Positions 1 through 8,300 of a stretch of 13,739 nucleotides of DNA are shown here, one piece after another. The translations under genes and the position numbers were made by a program. How positions within the stretch are numbered: the stretch's first letter is position 1; each line of letters starts with the position of its first letter. The notes under the pieces are model-generated. The model was not told the DNA's origin. It made no database searches and was given only the letters and a program-made list of their open reading frames with translations. The DNA comes from RPQK01 sp041946865 (GTDB taxonomy: Bacteria > Acidobacteriota > UBA6911 > RPQK01): NCBI GenBank assembly GCA_041946865.1, contig JBHGBF010000149.1, positions 1-13,739 on the forward strand. The letters run 5' to 3'.

Positions 1-181
1 CGGTTCCCCCGCAATGAAGGTGAGCATCGATGATCAGGTCGGGCGTCTTGGCCTGGATGGCCGCAGCCGCTTGGGAGGTCGCCTGCCCGGTCAAGCCGGC
101 GCCGATCGAGGAGGCGGCAACGGCCGCCCCGGCGCTTTGCTTCAGAAAGCCTCTTCTTCCCAGGTTCTTGTTCTGCGTCAT
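1..181 (-). CDS. Tat-exported amidohydrolase-like metal-dependent hydrolase, N-terminal part only
   Basis: The first 60 codons are in the window; the rest lies beyond the left edge. The protein begins MTQNKNLGRRGFLKQSAG, a twin-arginine signal (RRGFLK at residues 9-14) followed by an Ala/Gly-rich hydrophobic stretch, so it is probably exported folded to the periplasm. At residues 49-58 the mature part starts with LIIDAHLHCG. This HxH after the first beta strand is the metal-binding start of amidohydrolase-superfamily TIM barrels (amidohydrolase 2 / TatD-like class). The ATG at 181-179 has an AAGGGG-type ribosome site 6 nt upstream. It begins 27 nt after the stop of the multiheme cytochrome gene and is very likely co-transcribed with it. 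Substrate cannot be told; lactonase or decarboxylase-like roles are known in the family. Confidence 0.75.
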   Translation of the reverse strand, partial: MTQNKNLGRRGFLKQSAGAAVAASSIGAGLTGQATSQAAAAIQAKTPDLIIDAHLHCGGT

Positions 182-208
182 GCTGGTCCCCTTCTTGATG
201 TTTCCTGA

Positions 209-784
209 TCAGTGATTCTTGACTGAAACCAGTGAGTGGCTGTCGTGACACTGCTTACACGGGAACGCCTGCTCATTCGTGGCGCCTGGCCGGCTGGCGC
301 AGGACGCCGGGAGGCCAGGGTGACAAGACAGGCACTTTTCCTGGATCTCGGGCGCCGGCTTGAGGCCATGATAGCCATGGCAACTAGAACAGTTAGGTGC
401 TCTTACAGCGTCCGGCTTCCAATTCATCGCCAATCTGGCATGGAGACTGGAAACATAGCTGTTAAAAGCGGGCTGGTGGCATTCCCTGCAGAGGCCGTGA
501 ACGGTGGCTTCATTCCAGATCTTGTCCGGTTTGATAGAGTTGTCCTCCACGTCCAGGTGCTCCATGCTCTGGCCGTGGCACGCCTCACACCTGGTATCGG
601 CCTCCCAGTGCTTGACGGCATGGGACCTCATCTCGGCGATGATCTCCATGTGACAGAAGAAGCAGGAAATACTTGTGGCCTCATCCTGGCTCCGGGCAGT
701 CCCAATCCAGAAGGCCGAAGCCACCACAAACAAAAGGACCACCAAGAGTGCCGTCCTCATCGCCGTTTTTTGCAATCGCTCCAC
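209..784 (-). CDS. Periplasmic six-heme c-type cytochrome
   Basis: Six CxxCH heme-attachment motifs are visible in 191 residues: CFFCH 41-45, CEACH 66-70, CRECH 99-103, CSSCH 132-136, CLSCH 151-155 and CKQCH 176-180. Eight further histidines (55, 59, 76, 96, 115, 139, 183, 191) are enough for bis-His ligation of every heme. An N-terminal hydrophobic segment (residues ~12-28) ending near TARS|QDE is a signal peptide or membrane anchor. I chose the GTG at 784 because AAGGAG lies about 9 nt upstream; the ATG at 760 is an alternative, and the open frame to 910 would overlap the preceding gene. The gene lies 70 nt after the AKR-like gene and 27 nt before the amidohydrolase. It should carry electrons outside the cytoplasm; the donor and acceptor are unknown. 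It fits the broad multiheme (cytochrome c3/NapC-type CxxCH) group, with no close family recognised. Confidence 0.88.
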   Translation of the reverse strand: MERLQKTAMRTALLVVLLFVVASAFWIGTARSQDEATSISCFFCHMEIIAEMRSHAVKHWEADTRCEACHGQSMEHLDVEDNSIKPDKIWNEATVHGLCRECHQPAFNSYVSSLHARLAMNWKPDAVRAPNCSSCHGYHGLKPAPEIQEKCLSCHPGLPASCASRPGATNEQAFPCKQCHDSHSLVSVKNH

Positions 785-854
785 CTGATCGATTCTCCTT
801 CCTGTTCCTCGTGCGGTTATCGTGCCATTCGCCGAGATGGCGGACAGGATCTGA

Positions 855-1961
855 CTAGGCGTGCTTCCAGTTCGCCAGCCACCGATAATCATCTGGCAAA
901 GCTTTTTCAAAATGCGCGGCGTAGCTTTCGAGCACCTGGTTTTCGCTTAATCGGAAATCCTTCCCAGTGCCTGCCACCTTCATGTTTTCGCGGACTTCCT
1001 CGACCGTTTCCATGCCTGGAATGACCGTGGAGATTTCCGGTCGGGACAAAATAAAGCGAAGGCTCGCCTGAGCGAGGGTCAGATTCGTCCCCCGGGTCAA
1101 ATCTTCCGGGCTTCGAGACTGTTTCTCTTTTTCGGCCCTGTCGATGACAGAACGGGCTCCGCTGCCACGAATCAATTCGGCAAGACGCGGGTCGAAAATC
1201 GTCCCCTTGTTGAACGGCTTGATAACGATGATTCCAAGGTCTTTCTTCTTGGCGGCCGGGAAGAGCTCCTGGTCGGCCTTGCTGGCGAAGTAGTTATACG
1301 GGACGTAAATGATGTCGATCTCGTCGTATCGATTCACCCACTCCAGCAACAAATCCGGATCGTGCTGGCTGAAGGCCAGGAATCGCGCCTTGCCCTGCTT
1401 CTTGAAGAGTTTGAAGGCCCGGATCGCCGCCTCGCACTTCTCGGGGGACGTCTTGCGAACCACCGTGGTAAACCGCATGACATCAGCACGCGAAACCTGG
1501 AGCATCCGAAGCTGCTCATCCATGGAGGTGAGAAGGAAGTTGTAGATGTCGCCGGCCGAGCCATCCTTGTCGTTGATATCCGCCACTACCAAGACTTTGT
1601 CGCGGATTTCCGGCACCTGTGCCAGGGAGATACCCAAGGCCGTTCTCTCGTAATCGGCGTTTGTGTCGAGATAGTTGACACCGTGTTTGATGCATTCTCG
1701 CAGAACCGCGTTACGCTGGCCCTGATCTTTGGAGTTCTTGATTCTCCAGTTCGGCCCGTCGAAGTGGCCGCCCATGCCGATCTCCGACACCTTGAACTCA
1801 GTCCTGCCGAGTCGGCGATAGACCATTCCGCTAACGGCCTCCGGAGCGCAGTGAAGCAACGGCGAGTTGGCAAAGAGGCTAACGCCGGCCAATCCAGCCG
1901 AGAGTCCCTGAACGAAACCGCGTCGCGAAATTCCCGTCCTCGGCTGCACGCTAAAACTCAT
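855..1961 (-). CDS. Tat-exported aldo/keto-reductase-fold protein with degenerate active site
   Basis: The 368-residue protein starts MSFSVQPRTGISRRGFVQGL, with a twin-arginine motif SRRGFV at residues 12-17 and a hydrophobic stretch, so it is predicted to be exported folded. AKR features follow: RRLGRTEFKVSEIGMGG near residues 49-65, NYLDTNADY (D99 and Y104 in the tetrad spacing), IKPFNKGT, and the C-terminal ASLRFILSRPEISTVIPGM. Where the tetrad Lys is expected (VVAD at ~125-128) there is Asp, and the motif normally ending in His reads RADVMRFTT, so catalytic Lys and His appear absent. The four-cysteine C-terminal extension seen in some Tat AKRs is also missing. The ATG at 1961 has AAAGGAG 6 nt upstream, overlapping the stop of the DUF4838 gene, so translation is probably coupled. 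Normal AKRs use NADPH, which is not expected in the periplasm. Confidence 0.85.
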   Translation of the reverse strand: MSFSVQPRTGISRRGFVQGLSAGLAGVSLFANSPLLHCAPEAVSGMVYRRLGRTEFKVSEIGMGGHFDGPNWRIKNSKDQGQRNAVLRECIKHGVNYLDTNADYERTALGISLAQVPEIRDKVLVVADINDKDGSAGDIYNFLLTSMDEQLRMLQVSRADVMRFTTVVRKTSPEKCEAAIRAFKLFKKQGKARFLAFSQHDPDLLLEWVNRYDEIDIIYVPYNYFASKADQELFPAAKKKDLGIIVIKPFNKGTIFDPRLAELIRGSGARSVIDRAEKEKQSRSPEDLTRGTNLTLAQASLRFILSRPEISTVIPGMETVEEVRENMKVAGTGKDFRLSENQVLESYAAHFEKALPDDYRWLANWKHA

Positions 1962-1972
1962 TTCTATCTCCT

Positions 1973-4051
1973 TTAAGATCCTTCTCCAGGCTTTACGTAA
2001 GCCACTCGACGATTGTGAGAGGGGCCGGTTTGCGTCAGTTTGTTGTTCCGCGGGTGGCTGACTCCGGAGATCTCCCTCAAGTTCTCCAGGGGATTGAAGT
2101 CCCGCGTAGTATCGTTGTATGTGATCCAAAAGTAAGCGAGCACATAGTCGTTCTTGAGCGACTCGACGTAGCGCGCTCTTTCCTCCCAGGCGCTCAGACA
2201 GCTGCGGGTGAGTGCCTGACTTTCCGCTTGCGGCATCTTTGCGATCCGGGCCTGGGCCTTGGTAGGCTTCATGATGTCAATCCCGGCTGCATAGAGCTTC
2301 TTGGCGCTGCGCACGGCTTCTACGGTCAGTTTGGTGTACTGGAAGCCTTTCTTGTAGAACTCGACTCTCTTCCGAATTACATCGTCATCGGCCAGCCGTT
2401 CTGCCTCATCGAGGGCCTGTCCACACTGCTGCATCAGCTCGGGAGTAAACAATTTCAGCAGCTGTGTGGTCTCAAGAGAACTGCACGTAATATCCTGGCC
2501 TTCGCGAGTCGCGTCGTCCCAAGCCTGCTGAAGCAGCTCGTGATAACGCTGAATCTCTGGCCCCGCTCCTCGAAACGCGTTTCTGTAAAAATCCCCGAGG
2601 ATCTGTTTCTCGTCCAGGTCCGAATTCCAAAGCAACTTCCCGGCGACATAGTAGTTCATGCCGTTGATCGCAAATTCATCGCCTGACTGGGTCTGGTACA
2701 GGTCGTAGCCCAGGGAATGCAGGTATCTGATCGAGTCGGCGATGTGCGACATGACAAGCCGATGCATGCCGGGCCAGGAGCCATTGATGTCGTACTCATA
2801 GATCCCCTTGCGGTTGGCTGCTCTCGCCCATCCGGCTGCGATCGCCCGGTGCTGATTCCTGAACTCGGTATTGGCGTGTTTGTGGGCGCTCCAGAGGCAG
2901 TACTGCGGTACAACTTGGGGGTGCAAACGGATCTTCTCAGGGGGGTTGATGTAGCGCGAATAGGCCATTGAGAAGACCAGTTTTCCTGGATGGGTTTTCT
3001 GAATTTCCTCGGCCACCTGGTTGACGAAGGTGTAAATCCGGTCGGTAATGACGGTCCTGTGGGCCGTCTTCCTCATCTCGTCCACCTCGAGCCCCGGGCG
3101 ACCGAGAACGCTGGCTGAATCGAGCGCCCGGCAACGGCTACATTCACAGAACCCTCCTCCATCGTTGACCGTGAGGTGGACTCCGTCGTAATCAGGATTC
3201 CGACTGAAGAAGTCCCTGGTCCATTTCACGGCGACCTGGACCACTTCGGGATTAGTCGTGCAGACCTGCCCGCCGTGTTTGTAGTCGTAATCCTCACCGG
3301 GAACCGCTCGTTTTCCGTTCACGAGCGCGTAGTACTCCGGGTGGGTGCTAGCGAATTTGGCCGGAGGGAAGATTTCTCCGAGGCTATGGCCGCCGTAAAT
3401 CTTCAGTCCCCCCCATTTATTGCGTTTCTCCCACAACCTGACCTCTGCCTGATGCTCCTCCGTAATGCCCAGCAGGAGTTCCCTGGCATGCATTTCTGTT
3501 GGTCCGCTCGTGGCACCCCAGAGAGCGCCGCCAGGGCCGCGGTCCCGCCAGGCGAAATCCGGGTTCTCGACAATGGCCAGCGGTCCCACCGCCGGCGCAA
3601 CCGTCTTCGGAACAACCTCCCCCAACTCTCCTGGCCAGTACCACCGGATCCCCAGGCGCTCGAGGAATTCGTAAACGGCAAACTGAGTCCCCTCGTCGTC
3701 GCCTCCGATCAGAGCGAGGTTTCCGTCTGTTGTCTTGATAACAAACCCGCCGGGCCGAAGGTTGGTCGTGTCCATGTCAGCGGTGTAGCGAGACGGCCCA
3801 ACCCAAATCATCGTCCCGTTGATTTGGCGGTCGTCTTCGGCAATAGACACTTCTCGATCCGTGACCTTCCTGAGATAGGCCCGGAGCTCGGTGGCGGCGA
3901 ATCGCACGCCTTCTCCGGCCCGCCTGGAGATGACGATAGTAGCGCCGGACAGCTCTACCTGGCGCGCTTCCCGGCAGGCGGAAGGCAGGAGCAGTAACAC
4001 CCACAATGCAACGAAACAAAGGTGCTTCGTCTTGAACCACAGCCGAAACAT
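1973..4051 (-). CDS. DUF4838 family secreted glycosidase-like protein
   Basis: This is a 692-residue protein. A hydrophobic N-terminus (FVALWVLLLLPSAC) ends in Cys26, a possible but atypical lipobox, so it is exported and maybe a lipoprotein. Residues ~34-150 resemble the alpha-glucuronidase (GH67) N-terminal domain: AGEGVRFAATELRAYL, then GGDDEGTQFAVYEFLERLG and WYWPGELG. The DUF4838 part follows with GGHSLGEIFPP (~221), HPEYYALVNGKR (~237), QVCTTNPEVV (~262) and VNDGGGFCECSRC (~295-307), whose CxCxxC could bind a metal. An alpha-helical C-terminal third follows. The ATG at 4051 has GAGGGAG 6 nt upstream and is preferred to an upstream TTG at 4069. DUF4838 proteins are generally found with polysaccharide-degradation genes; activity here is inferred as glycoside hydrolase on uronic-acid-bearing glycans, not demonstrated. 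Confidence 0.85.
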   Translation of the reverse strand: MFRLWFKTKHLCFVALWVLLLLPSACREARQVELSGATIVISRRAGEGVRFAATELRAYLRKVTDREVSIAEDDRQINGTMIWVGPSRYTADMDTTNLRPGGFVIKTTDGNLALIGGDDEGTQFAVYEFLERLGIRWYWPGELGEVVPKTVAPAVGPLAIVENPDFAWRDRGPGGALWGATSGPTEMHARELLLGITEEHQAEVRLWEKRNKWGGLKIYGGHSLGEIFPPAKFASTHPEYYALVNGKRAVPGEDYDYKHGGQVCTTNPEVVQVAVKWTRDFFSRNPDYDGVHLTVNDGGGFCECSRCRALDSASVLGRPGLEVDEMRKTAHRTVITDRIYTFVNQVAEEIQKTHPGKLVFSMAYSRYINPPEKIRLHPQVVPQYCLWSAHKHANTEFRNQHRAIAAGWARAANRKGIYEYDINGSWPGMHRLVMSHIADSIRYLHSLGYDLYQTQSGDEFAINGMNYYVAGKLLWNSDLDEKQILGDFYRNAFRGAGPEIQRYHELLQQAWDDATREGQDITCSSLETTQLLKLFTPELMQQCGQALDEAERLADDDVIRKRVEFYKKGFQYTKLTVEAVRSAKKLYAAGIDIMKPTKAQARIAKMPQAESQALTRSCLSAWEERARYVESLKNDYVLAYFWITYNDTTRDFNPLENLREISGVSHPRNNKLTQTGPSHNRRVAYVKPGEGS

Positions 4052-4095
4052 TCCAAACTCCCTCTTCAACTGCTGACTTCTTAAAGCGTAGGTAC

Positions 4096-4239
4096 TCAGC
4101 GGTTTCCCAATGGTTCGATTTCGACCGGGCCTTTCACATCGCCGGCTAACACCTCGCCGGCCGATTGGTGATTCCAGACGTTGTTTCTCGCTTTTATTGA
4201 AGAAGAGCTTTCGTTGACAAGCACTGGGCCGGTCGCACC
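4096..4239 (-). other. In-frame continuation of the beta-helix gene beyond a TAA stop
   Basis: Directly after the TAA at 4242-4240 the same frame stays open for 47 more codons to a TGA at 4098-4096. The conceptual product starts GATGPVLVNESSSS, contains ARNNVWNH, a turn typical of right-handed beta-helix rungs, and closes with AGDVKGPVEIEPLGNR, like a natural C-terminus. This makes the gene look originally 379 codons long, with the TAA being a nonsense mutation, a sequencing error or a readthrough site. No ribosome-binding site or start codon explains it as a separate gene. Confidence 0.7.
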
Positions 4240-5238
4240 TTATAGGATATTGAGGCCACGGCTCGGTTCAGAATCACCGGTCACCACGACGCGTCCTCCT
4301 CCGAGGTCCACTTTGGCAAAACCCTGGACAAGCACCCCACGCTTTCCGCCGGCTTGGACGGTATTACCCTCAAACCGGACCCGGGCATTGTCGAATATGT
4401 AAACGGAACAACCGTCGCTCGGCCGGGACTGGAAGGAGTTGTTGCGAACGATCGCCTCGACATTCCCGTAAATCCGAATGCCAAACTGCGCGTCCTCGAC
4501 CGTGTTGTTCTCGAAAACGATCACCATCCCTTCCTGCCCGCCATTGAAACGGGGACCTGTCGACTTGGCCCCTCGGAACTTGCATCCCCTCACGGTGTGC
4601 CTGCCGGATTTTCCCCCCGCCCGCACCGGCTGCTGGCAGTTGACGAACTCGCAGTTCTCGACCGTCACAGACCCACCGTTATTGATCATTACCGCCTTGT
4701 CCGCAGAGGATTCGAAGTAGCAATTTCGGATGATGGTCCGGAAGGCCTCGAAACCCATTCCGCTGTTGGTCACCGCATCTTCGCAAACGACCGGGAAACG
4801 AATGTTCTCAATCACATTGTCGAAGCCCTGCTGGACATGGATGCCATCAGGGAAATGATCCAGCGTGAGGTTTCTCACCACGTTCCTGTTCCCATAGATT
4901 TCGATAAAACGGTCTTGACCCTCCTTCTGGCTGCAATCATCCGGCCCGGCATATTTGACCGTTATGTTTCGGTCTTCCCCATCGATAATCACGTCGTTTC
5001 CGACGAATTTGATCGTATCGGTGATCCGGAGGATCCCACCGCATGGCTCGAAGGTGATTCTGCCGCCCCCGGCCTGTGCCGCCTTCTGAAGCGCCTCTCG
5101 AAGCGCGCCTTCGTCGCAGGGGATGCAAAACTCGGCAGCCAGGGCGCTTGCGGTAAAGGAACAGAGAAGGGTCAAGCCGCCGCACACTAACCCTAGGAAA
5201 ACAGACTGTCTGTTTCTCACAACTCCCTCACGCAACAA
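4240..5238 (-). CDS. Secreted right-handed parallel beta-helix protein (pectate-lyase-like)
   Basis: The 332-residue frame has a signal peptide (SVFLGLVCGGLTLLCSFTASALAA, cleavage near residue 35). A pectate-lyase-like opening follows: CDEGALREALQKAAQAGGGRITFEPCGGILRI at ~41-72, then VIIDGEDRNITV. After that come repeated short strands with Asn/Cys ladders: IEIYGNRNVVRNLTL, NVIENIRF, TIIRNCYFESSADKAVMINNGGSVTVENCEF, IVFENNTVEDAQFGIRIYG, VRFEGNTV. These are the coils of a right-handed beta-helix, a fold shared by pectate/alginate lyases and other polysaccharide-acting enzymes. Catalytic residues of a defined PL family are not clear. The start is uncertain: TTG 5238 has no ribosome site, while GTG 5220 follows GAGGGAG but very closely. 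The frame continues past its TAA for 47 codons. It lies between the TonB receptor and the DUF4838 gene in the same operon. Confidence 0.82.
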   Translation of the reverse strand: MLREGVVRNRQSVFLGLVCGGLTLLCSFTASALAAEFCIPCDEGALREALQKAAQAGGGRITFEPCGGILRITDTIKFVGNDVIIDGEDRNITVKYAGPDDCSQKEGQDRFIEIYGNRNVVRNLTLDHFPDGIHVQQGFDNVIENIRFPVVCEDAVTNSGMGFEAFRTIIRNCYFESSADKAVMINNGGSVTVENCEFVNCQQPVRAGGKSGRHTVRGCKFRGAKSTGPRFNGGQEGMVIVFENNTVEDAQFGIRIYGNVEAIVRNNSFQSRPSDGCSVYIFDNARVRFEGNTVQAGGKRGVLVQGFAKVDLGGGRVVVTGDSEPSRGLNIL

Positions 5239-5276
5239 GAAATCTACCGTGACTCTTTTCGAGTGAAGTGCAACTC

Positions 5277-5342
5277 CGGGGTTCAGGACCTCGCTTTCTA
5301 CCCGCCCGACTTCACAACGGCGAGGGACCCTCCTGAACCCCG
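5277..5342 (-). other. Bulged intercistronic hairpin after the TonB receptor gene
   Basis: Positions 5277-5288 (CGGGGTTCAGGA on the plus strand) pair perfectly with 5331-5342 over 12 bp. After a 5-nt bulge (5326-5330), 5289-5294 pairs with 5320-5325 for 6 more bp, closing a 25-nt loop. It starts 19 nt past the receptor stop and ends about 40 nt before the beta-helix start. No T-run follows on the minus strand, so it is not a standard intrinsic terminator. An RNA-stabilising or processing element giving different dosage of receptor and enzymes is the likeliest role. Confidence 0.6.
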
Positions 5343-5361
5343 TCTTGTCAAGGCGGACGAC

Positions 5362-8300
5362 TCAGAAGGTGAGCCGGGCGCCCACCTGCATGCTTCGTCC
5401 ACCGCCGCCCGATCTGATTACACCGAAGGTGGAGGCGTTGGACATATCGGTCCCCGGATCGCCCCAGTGGGGCGAATTGGTGGCATTGGTGGCATCGACC
5501 CGGAGCTGGAACTTGACATCCTCTGTGATGCTCATGTTCTTGAGCGCCGAGAGGTTGAGGTTCCAGCTCCCCGGGCCTCGCAGCCAGTCTAAATACGGTT
5601 CTGTCGGGGAAATGGTCCACTGATCCTCGAGCGGAGCGAAGGCGTCAATGTCAAAGTAAGGATTCAGCGGCCGACCTGTCTCCGGGTCCTGCTCCAGGCC
5701 AAGACGCCCACTGACCGACCCACTCTTGGTTGGATTCCGCAAAACAACGGGCCTTCCCAAGTCCTGTTCGATCTGCAGGGGCGCCCCCGACGAGGCATTG
5801 AAGTAGGCGGACACCATCCAGCCTTCCAGCAGGCGAGCCAGGAACCCCTTTGAGGCGGAGAAGTAAGTACGCCCGGGACCAAACGGAAGCTCGTAAACAC
5901 TCGAGATCTTGAGCAGTTGCCTCCGATCCTGGCCCGAAACTGAGCGATAGTGGCGCGTGTTCACCCAACTGGTCGTGTTGTTGTCTATCAACTTGGACCA
6001 GGCATGGCTCACCAGGAGGGAAAAACCCTGGCTGAAACGTTTTTCGACCTTGGACTGCATCGCGTGATAGACGGCCCGGCCCGTATTGGCCCCCTCCATG
6101 GTCAGAGTCCCATATTGAGGGTAGAGCTTCCAGAACTGAGACTGCGGCTTCGTCTTCCCCTGTCCCAGCGAGGAAGTGGGATCGAAGATGCCCAGGAACG
6201 GATTCGGAACGGCTTTACTCTCCTCCGCCTTAAGGGCCAGGTACTGATCTGGCTTTTCGTTAAGATTAAAGCTCTCCAACTGCTTGAGGCTCAGCATTCC
6301 CGCGTAAGCAACCTCGAGCACAGTATCGAACGGAAGCTGGCGCTGCACGCTCAACTGCCACTGCTGGTTGTAGGGATTCACGAAGTTGGGATCAAAGAAG
6401 GTCAACGAGTCGCCGTAGCGGGCGGCCAGACCAAGTAAGGCGCCCTGTACCTCCCGCATCCCGTTCGGGAAGGGGTTGGCCAGGGTCGTGAAGGGCGTCC
6501 CACCGCTGTCCGTTGTTCCCACATAGGACGTGTTGGCGTTGAAGGTCGCGATGTTGCCGTCGAAGCTCGTTTGGTACGTGTGGGCCGAGTAGAAGAGCCC
6601 GTATCCGCCACGGATGACCGTTTTGTCGTTGTAGCTGTATGCGAAGCCGAAACGAGGGCCGGAGTTATTGCCGTCCAAATTACCGGCCGTCCGCGGGTTA
6701 CCATCAACCCCGGCGAAAAGCACTCCACCCTTGAGGTCCATACCTGGGACCGTTATGGGAGAGGGCGCGTCGAAGTCGAAACCGTGGGCGATACGATTGA
6801 AACGCTCGGTATAGGGCGTCTCCAGCTCGTGGCGCAGCCCGAAGTTCAACGTGAGGTTGGGCCGAATCTTCCAATCCTCCTGAATGAACCAGGCAAAGTA
6901 GTGATTTTGAATCGAGCGTGGAGAACTGAATCCCAGTGAACCGGAAGCCGGGATCCCCAACAGCAGCGACGCCAGCGAAGTACCAGAGGTATCCGCAGTT
7001 TTGCTGACGAACGGATTGCTGCGGGTAAAAGTGTTGTTGTAGGTAAAACTTCCGGACGCGGAGGTCCCTGGGTTATTCGTGTTTTTCCTGACGTTCCGGT
7101 AGTCGACGCCCCATTTGATCGAGTGCTTTCCCTGGATCTTGTAGAACGTGGCCAGCCCGGCGCTGATGTAGGACCTTTCTTGCCGGTCCGAGGAGCCGAA
7201 CTCGGCGAACCCCTCACCCAGCTGGAATCGGGGGAAACCGATGGTCGCTTGGTTCTGGAGAATCTGCGATGATAACTCGAGCGGAGCCGGGTCGAGCAGA
7301 GTCGCAGGGATCCGGCGCGGCGAAGAGCGTTGTGCAAAACCGTACCGGAAAGAGCCAACGAGCGTGGGAGAAAAGGTGTAGGTGTCATCAACAGCAACAG
7401 AATCAAATGTCCGCCATTCTGTCCCGAGATTTTCTCCCTCCGGCGTCGAGTAAGCGCCGTCAAACAGCACAGGAGACGCCGCTTCGCGGGTAAGCCGACT
7501 GAAACGCGCAAACATTTTTTGCCGGTCACTGATCACCTGGTCAACCCGCGCGCTGAACTGACTCTGATCCACGCCGACAATGCCGACCGCAGCCCAGTTA
7601 TAACGACCGATCTGCGGCAGGACGTCCTGATTGGGCAGCGGATACATGTTGGCAACGACAGAGCCAGTCTTCGTAATCCGACTGGACGGGATGATGGAAT
7701 TCGGAAATGCCGTTCTTTTGGCGCTCGACCCGCTGCCGGTGGTCGTCCAGGGATCGTAAATCTCCAGAATCCCCGTGCCGAGGCGATTCAGAGTCTGGGA
7801 GAAATCGCCTTTTCTCTCCAGTTCGGTCGGCACCCGCCCTTCGAAAAGGTAGTCCCGCCCCTCAGTGTCGGCTTCGTAGGAAACCAGGAAGAAGGTACGG
7901 TCCTTCCCTTTGTAAAGCCACGGAATGTCAACCGGGCCGCCGAAAACGCCCCCCCACTGGTCATATCCGACAGGTCCCTGCTCCAGGCCCAGCCGGTTGT
8001 TCGACCAGCTGTTGGCATTCAACGGCTTAAAACGTCCGTAGTAGTAAGCGCTTCCGTGATACTGATTTGTCCCTCCGCGAGTTGTGAAATTTATGGCGCC
8101 ACCGGAGGAATGTCCCAAGGAAGCGTCAAACATAGTGGTATGGACTTTCATTTCCTGGACCAGGTCAATCGACGGTACGAAGAGAGTGATGCCGCCGCTC
8201 TGCGGAACCGTGTTCGGTATCCCGTCGACCATGATCTCGTTGCCGCCCCGGTCGGAACCTCCGCCCGAGATGCTGATCTCGGACTGGGAATTGGCGGTAT

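Noticed and set aside
236..1024. Long plus-strand open frame of 262 codons opposite the cytochrome gene
   Set aside because: Its complement encodes six perfect CxxCH motifs and a signal peptide; the plus frame shows no domain or ribosome site.
4140..4175. GCCGGC repeats between the beta-helix and DUF4838 genes as a terminator stem
   Set aside because: They lie within the coding-like continuation of the beta-helix frame, and no T-run follows.
5277..5342. Hairpin as a rho-independent terminator of the receptor gene
   Set aside because: No U-run follows the stem in the direction of transcription, the loop is long, and downstream genes are co-oriented.
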